From NCBI GenBank assembly GCA_910576845.1, contig CAJTJA010000023.1, positions 1 to 35,238 on the forward strand: 35,238 bases of DNA. The letters run 5' to 3'. The stretch is from an uncultured Oscillibacter sp. Lineage in GTDB: Bacteria; Bacillota; Clostridia; Oscillospirales; Oscillospiraceae. Within the stretch, counting starts at the first letter, position 1. Each line of letters opens with the position of its first letter. Below the pieces are notes generated by a model that worked only from the letters and a program-made list of their open reading frames with translations, was not told the DNA's origin and did no database searches. The position numbers were made by a program, and so were the translations under genes. Of this stretch, positions 31,429-35,238 are shown in pieces.

Positions 31429-32757
31429 TTATACCTCCTTATCACCTTTCTGCCGGACGGAGATGCGAACCGGCGTTCCCTCCAGGCCAAAGGTACTGCG
31501 GATGCAGTTTTCGATATAACGCTGATAAGAAAAATGGAACAGCCGCGCATCATTGCAGAAGATGACATAGTGTGGGGGACGGATTCCCACTTGGGTCATA
31601 TAGTAAATTTTCAGCCGCCGTCCCTTGTCCGTGGGAGGCTGGACTCGAGTTTGGGCATCCGCCAGCACATCGTTCAGCATACCCGTGGTAATCCGGGTAG
31701 AGGCTTGATTGGACACATAGTCGATGAGCTCAAAGAGCCGGTCCACCCGCTGCCCGGTCTTGGCGGAAATGAAGAGGATAGGAGCGTAAGTCATAAAGCT
31801 CAAAGCCTTGCGGATATCCTCCCGCATATGGTCCATGGTCTTGCCGTCTTTCTCCACCAGGTCCCACTTGTTCACCACAATAATGCTGGCCTTTCCCGCC
31901 TCGTGGGCCAGACCGGCAACTTTCGTATCCTGCTCCGTGACCCCCTCCATGGCGTCGATCATGATAAGACACACATCCGCCCGCTCAATCGCCATGGTGG
32001 CCCGGAGGACACTGTATTTCTCAATCGCCTCCTCCACCTTGCTCTTCCTGCGGAGACCCGCCGTGTCGATAAAGATGAATTTGCCCTTGTCGTTTTCAAA
32101 GCGGGAGTCAATCGCGTCCCGGGTGGTACCCGCTACATCGGAAACGATGACCCGCTCCTCTCCCAGAATCTTGTTCACCAAAGAGGATTTTCCGGCATTG
32201 GGCTTGCCAATGACGGCCACTTTAATAGCGCTGTCCTCCTCTTCCTCCTCATCCTCCGGCGGAAAATACTGAAGGCAGGCGTCCAGCAGGTCCCCGGTAC
32301 CGTGGCCGTGAACGGCAGAGACGGCGATGGGGTCTCCCATTCCCAGATTGTAGAACTCGTAAAAATCCGGGTCCGGCGCGCCGGTGGAGTCCATTTTATT
32401 CACTGCCAGGACAATGGGTTTGCCGCTGCGAAGCAGCATGGCGGCCACTTCCTGATCTGAAGCGGTGAGACCTGTACGAATATCTGTCAGGAAGACGATC
32501 ACAGTCGCTGTCTCGATGGCGGTCCGGGCCTGGTCGCGCATAAACTCCAGAATCTGATTGTCTGTTCGCGGCTCAATGCCGCCGGTGTCGACTAGGGTAA
32601 AGGACCGGCCGCACCAGTCGGACTCCCCATAGATGCGGTCTCGGGTAACACCAGGCGTGTCCTCCACAATGGACAATCGTTTCCCAATAATCTTATTGAA
32701 CAGCATGGACTTCCCCACATTGGGACGGCCCACGATGGCGATAATAGGCTTCGGCAT
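31429..32757 (-). CDS. der: Ribosome-assembly GTPase Der (EngA)
   Basis: 442 residues from ATG 32757 (GGAAGGG upstream); the longer frame to 32826 overlaps the promoter. Two tandem GTPase domains: first G1 GRPNVGKS at the N-terminus with DTGG and NKMD, second G1 GKPNAGKS with DTAG and NKWD, then the C-terminal KH-like domain (PPHYVIFCNDARLFHFSYQRYIENCIR). Needed for 50S subunit assembly. First gene of the der-plsY-gpsA operon with a good promoter at 32816-32844. Confidence 0.97.
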   Translation of the reverse strand: MPKPIIAIVGRPNVGKSMLFNKIIGKRLSIVEDTPGVTRDRIYGESDWCGRSFTLVDTGGIEPRTDNQILEFMRDQARTAIETATVIVFLTDIRTGLTASDQEVAAMLLRSGKPIVLAVNKMDSTGAPDPDFYEFYNLGMGDPIAVSAVHGHGTGDLLDACLQYFPPEDEEEEEDSAIKVAVIGKPNAGKSSLVNKILGEERVIVSDVAGTTRDAIDSRFENDKGKFIFIDTAGLRRKSKVEEAIEKYSVLRATMAIERADVCLIMIDAMEGVTEQDTKVAGLAHEAGKASIIVVNKWDLVEKDGKTMDHMREDIRKALSFMTYAPILFISAKTGQRVDRLFELIDYVSNQASTRITTGMLNDVLADAQTRVQPPTDKGRRLKIYYMTQVGIRPPHYVIFCNDARLFHFSYQRYIENCIRSTFGLEGTPVRISVRQKGDKEV

Positions 32758-32815
32758 AAGCATCCCTTCCGGCGGCCCGCACCGCCTCATTTTCAAACAT
32801 ACTGATACGGTTTTT

Positions 32816-32844
32816 ATTATAACCACAACGAGTCAAAGGCGCAA
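32816..32844 (-). promoter_or_regulatory. Promoter of der-plsY-gpsA
   Basis: On the minus strand TTGCGC (32844-32839), 17 bases, TATAAT (32821-32816), giving a leader of about 50 bases before the der ATG. Confidence 0.65.
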
Positions 32845-32937
32845 GACAAATCTCAGGCAGCTGTACGCGGAGCGTCTTTGCTCCGTTCCGGTTTTATATT
32901 CCCCCGGCATCCTTTCAAATGCTTTAAATATTGGCTT

Positions 32938-33903
32938 TTACTTTTTTCCCGGAAAATATTTTTCTTTAAACGGCACATCCGGCACTGTGAACTCCCTGCC
33001 CCGCAGATAGTTCAACAGTCCCGCATCCGTGGGAAAAGAAAATGCCAGCTTGTAAGCGTAGAGCGCCTGCCGGGTCTCACAGTATTTTCGGTTTATATTT
33101 CCGTTCCCGTACTTCCCGTCTCCCAGCAGAGGGCACCCCACTTCCGCCATAGAGACTCTGATCTGATGGGTCCGGCCCGTCAGCAGGCGGCACTCCACCA
33201 GCGACAATTCACCGCGGGTTTCCAATGTCCTGTATAAGGTGGCGGCGCTCTTCCCGCCAGGGACAGGACGGCGGTGAAAGGTAACAAGCTTTTTTGACTC
33301 GTCCTTCAGCAGAAATCCCTCAATTTTCCCCTCCGGGGGCCGGAGACGGCCTACAGCGGCGCAAAGGTAAGATTTTTCCAGTTCATGGTTCCGGATTTTC
33401 TCGTTGATGATCCGCAATGTCTCGGCATTCTTGGCAGCAATGACGATGCCGCCTGTGTTTCGGTCAATCCGGTTGCAAAGAGCTGGAACAAAGGCATTTT
33501 CCTGTCGGGGACTCCACTCCCGCTTCTGATAGAGATAAGCTTGAATATGGTTGATCAGCGTGTTGACTCTCTCCGTCTCGTCGGCATGGACCACCAGTCC
33601 TGGCCGCTTGTCCGCCAGGAGAAGGTTTTCGTCCTCGTAAACAATATTCAGGTGTGGCTGAAAAATGGAGAGGAAGAGATTTTCCTCTTTAGGCTTGTCA
33701 AAGAACTCATCGTTGATATATAATTGGAGAACATCCCCTGTCTGAAGCCGGGCATCCCGCTTGGCTCCCCTGCCGTTGACCTTTACCCGCTTAAGCCGTA
33801 TGTACTTCTGCAGCAGGGCGGAGGGCAGAAGCGGCAGATTCTTGGCGACGAAGCGGTCCAGCCGCTGTCCGGCGTCGTTTTTCCCGATGGTAAGCTCCCG
33901 CAT
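32938..33903 (-). CDS. RluA-family pseudouridine synthase (RluC/RluD-like)
   Basis: 321 residues from ATG 33903, behind AGGAGG. An N-terminal S4 RNA-binding domain (about 12-65, QRLDRFVAKNLPLLPSALLQKYIRLKRVKVNG) precedes the synthase domain. The catalytic motif is CNRIDRNTGGIVIAAK with Asp147; the family consensus is HRLDxxTSG, so His is replaced by Asn and Ser by Gly. LLTGRTHQIRVSMAEVGCPLLGDGKYG is also typical. It isomerises uridines in rRNA or tRNA; the target cannot be assigned. It is divergent from the small gene at 34109. Confidence 0.93.
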   Translation of the reverse strand: MRELTIGKNDAGQRLDRFVAKNLPLLPSALLQKYIRLKRVKVNGRGAKRDARLQTGDVLQLYINDEFFDKPKEENLFLSIFQPHLNIVYEDENLLLADKRPGLVVHADETERVNTLINHIQAYLYQKREWSPRQENAFVPALCNRIDRNTGGIVIAAKNAETLRIINEKIRNHELEKSYLCAAVGRLRPPEGKIEGFLLKDESKKLVTFHRRPVPGGKSAATLYRTLETRGELSLVECRLLTGRTHQIRVSMAEVGCPLLGDGKYGNGNINRKYCETRQALYAYKLAFSFPTDAGLLNYLRGREFTVPDVPFKEKYFPGKK

Positions 33904-34108
33904 GGCGGACCTCCTGAATGGGTTTTGTCCATCATACCTGTTTTACGGGAGAATGTAAAGAAGGAACCCAAGCATGGCGGCGAATTTTTTCGGCGCAGCG
34001 CTCCCTTGGCCGGCCCTTGGACCGCGGCAGGGCTGGTCTGTGGAATCACTTGCGGAAGGCGGTAAGCCGGCGGAGAGAGGAAGCCTCGCCGGAGAAGGAG
34101 GAGCAATC

Positions 34109-34570
34109 ATGAGTGAAGTAAACACCGAAACCCTGCTGGCCGCCATTCAGGATGGGGAGTCCTGGATGGCCCGGTTCACCGGGAAGGAATACAACAAAGC
34201 CTATCAGGACTACCGGACGCAATACGGCCCCCTCTTCCGGGAAGCGGCACTGGCCGGCGGCGGCGAAGAAATCGCAGCCCTGGCAGAAGTCCTTTTGGAC
34301 GGCCTGGCAGAGGGCTGGGCCCGGCAAAAACCCTGGAACCGTTCCCTGGCGATGCTGAGCAGCAAACAGATGATCGTCTGTTTCCTCAGTCCCATGCTGA
34401 TGGAGGACCCGGTCTGCGTCCCGCTGGAAAAAAAGCTCCGGGAAGGCTGGGCCGCCCGGTGGCCCAAGGAGGCATACAAAGCCGCTTCACTGGAAAAAAT
34501 TCAGAAGGGATTCCGGCCGGCATTTCTGGGGATTCCCCTGCCTTTCATGGAAAACAGCGATGAGGAATAA
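34109..34570 (+). CDS. Hypothetical soluble protein
   Basis: 153 residues from ATG 34109, seven bases after AGGAGGAG. A longer frame from 33974 has no site. The product is helical and Trp-rich, without a signal peptide or membrane segments: SEVNTETLLAAIQDGESWMARF...EYNKAYQDYRTQYGPLFREAA, then a middle region with SSKQMIVCFLSPMLM and a Lys-rich end. I recognise no domain. It lies between a pseudouridine synthase (divergent) and the DUF177-rpmF pair (same strand), which has its own promoter. Good start site and codon use argue for a real gene. Confidence 0.7.
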   Translation: MSEVNTETLLAAIQDGESWMARFTGKEYNKAYQDYRTQYGPLFREAALAGGGEEIAALAEVLLDGLAEGWARQKPWNRSLAMLSSKQMIVCFLSPMLMEDPVCVPLEKKLREGWAARWPKEAYKAASLEKIQKGFRPAFLGIPLPFMENSDEE

Positions 34571-34598
34571 AAAAGAGGGCAAAAAGCGAAAAAATTGT

Positions 34599-34627
34599 TT
34601 GACATTGACAGGACCATCCTTTATAAT
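34599..34627 (+). promoter_or_regulatory. Consensus promoter of the DUF177-rpmF operon
   Basis: TTGACA (34599-34604), 17 bases, TATAAT (34622-34627): a perfect sigma-A promoter. A second TTGACA overlaps directly downstream (34605-34610) but is too close to the -10 box to be used. Leader of about 20 bases before the ATG at 34655. Confidence 0.85.
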
Positions 34628-34654
34628 ATGTGAGGTATCGTTGCGAGGTAGTCT

Positions 34655-35152
34655 ATGGTAATTGATGTAAGACCCATACTGCATACCCCCGGCAGGCGGC
34701 TGGACTTCCAGTTCGATTTGGATCTGTCCGGCCTGGAGTTTGACGGCCGGACCCCTATCAGCCGCCCGGTAGCGGTGACAGGAGTTATCCGAAACACCGC
34801 CGGCCTGCTGGAGCTGTCTCTGACGGCACAGACCACGCTGGACGCGGTCTGTGACCGCTGCGGGAAGGAATTTCCGCTGGAGAAAGAAGTAACCTACTGC
34901 TGCATGCTGGCAGAGGAACTCCAGAACGAGGACAGCGACGAGATTGTCCTGCTGGAGGATGGAAAGGCAAACGCGGGTGAATTGGCCCGGACAGCCTTCA
35001 TTCTTGGAATGGACAGCAAAACACTGTGTTCGGAAGATTGCAAGGGATTGTGCCCCCGGTGCGGCGCCGATCTGAATCTCGGCCCCTGTTCCTGCAAGAA
35101 GGAGCAGGACCCACGGCTGGCAGCCCTGGCAAAACTTTTGGATAAGAAATAA
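34655..35152 (+). CDS. DUF177 (YceD-family) protein
   Basis: 165 residues from ATG 34655, behind GCGAGG. It has the DUF177 pattern: a variable N-terminal half, then CDRCGKEF, and a C-terminal zinc-like cluster CKGLCPRCGADLNLGPCSC with several CxxC pairs. In most bacteria this gene directly precedes rpmF, as it does here (44 bases between). Known: linked to rRNA and ribosome biogenesis (the YceD name comes from E. coli; plant homologues act in 23S rRNA accumulation). It is expressed from the consensus promoter at 34599. Confidence 0.9.
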   Translation: MVIDVRPILHTPGRRLDFQFDLDLSGLEFDGRTPISRPVAVTGVIRNTAGLLELSLTAQTTLDAVCDRCGKEFPLEKEVTYCCMLAEELQNEDSDEIVLLEDGKANAGELARTAFILGMDSKTLCSEDCKGLCPRCGADLNLGPCSCKKEQDPRLAALAKLLDKK

Positions 35153-35196
35153 CGAGAAGCGCTCCGCGCCTTTTTGTATGATTAGGAGGTGTCACA

Positions 35197-35238
35197 ATGG
35201 CAGTACCCAAGGGTAAAGTATCCAAAGCGAGACGGGAC
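35197..35238 (+). CDS. rpmF: 50S ribosomal protein L32, first 14 codons (cut by window edge)
   Basis: ATG at 35197, seven bases after AGGAGGT. The 14 visible residues, MAVPKGKVSKARRD, match the conserved L32 start (MAVPKxKxSKxRRD). The remainder lies outside the window. Confidence 0.93.
   Translation, partial: MAVPKGKVSKARRD

Noticed and set aside
30790..32460. 556-codon plus-strand frame across plsY and der
   Set aside because: Shadow of two well-supported minus-strand genes with diagnostic motifs.
1..35238. CRISPR array, tRNA/rRNA genes, prophage or IS transposase
   Set aside because: No regularly spaced repeats, no tRNA- or rRNA-like segments and no integrase or transposase frames were seen. 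The only mobile signal is the small inverted-end element at 29014-29172.

Overview
This looks like chromosomal DNA of an anaerobic Clostridia member (Bacillota), probably Oscillospiraceae (Flavonifractor / Oscillibacter / Lawsonibacter type). The basis is moderately high GC, strong AGGAGG ribosome binding sites, consensus sigma-A promoters, an SLH-domain wall protein, a DUF342/FapA protein, the der-plsY-gpsA order and a yceD(DUF177)-rpmF pair. The family-level placement is inference from gene content; no rRNA or tRNA gene is present to fix it.

Layout. (1) 1-5440, cell envelope: the 5' end of an unknown small membrane protein (minus), a divergent SEDS-like (FtsW/RodA/SpoVE) membrane protein, an exported SLH-GH25 muramidase preceded by a promoter and an immediate terminator, and a FapA-family protein. 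(2) 5592-6524: a lone D-2-hydroxyacid dehydrogenase (minus). (3) 6713-14264, a compact minus-strand operon for siroheme and sulfur reduction: a CoA-disulfide-reductase-like flavoprotein with a rhodanese tail, an AsrC-like siroheme sulfite/nitrite reductase, a complete FecCD/BtuCDF-type ABC importer, a Met8/SirC-type precorrin-2 dehydrogenase and a CobA-HemD fusion. Coupled or overlapping stops and starts join several of these genes. The operon makes siroheme and an enzyme that uses it; the importer probably supplies iron or a corrinoid/siderophore. (4) 14625-28584, an accessory catabolic island of ten genes around a LysR regulator: split transketolase (two subunits), HAD phosphatase, PfkB kinase, DHDPS/NAL-family lyase, LysR (all minus), then iron-type alcohol dehydrogenase and an L-fucose/L-arabinose-isomerase-fold protein (plus, translationally coupled), a zinc-type dehydrogenase and a TAXI-type TRAP importer (minus). 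I read it as uptake and breakdown of an unidentified carbohydrate, polyol or sugar-acid-like compound. The substrate cannot be named from sequence and this is the best candidate for an undescribed pathway. (5) 28585-29710: about 1.1 kb of AT-rich non-coding DNA with nested repeats and a MITE-like element with 16-bp perfect inverted ends. (6) 29765-35238, housekeeping: gpsA, plsY and der (minus), an RluA-family pseudouridine synthase, a small unknown gene, the DUF177 protein and the first codons of rpmF.

Regulation visible in the sequence: consensus promoters before the SLH-GH25 gene, fapA, der and the DUF177 gene; three LysR-type palindromes around the regulator of the island; strong hairpins in almost every gap of the island, one of them a full intrinsic terminator just ahead of the HAD gene; and a structured leader with two mutually exclusive hairpins in front of the sulfur operon.
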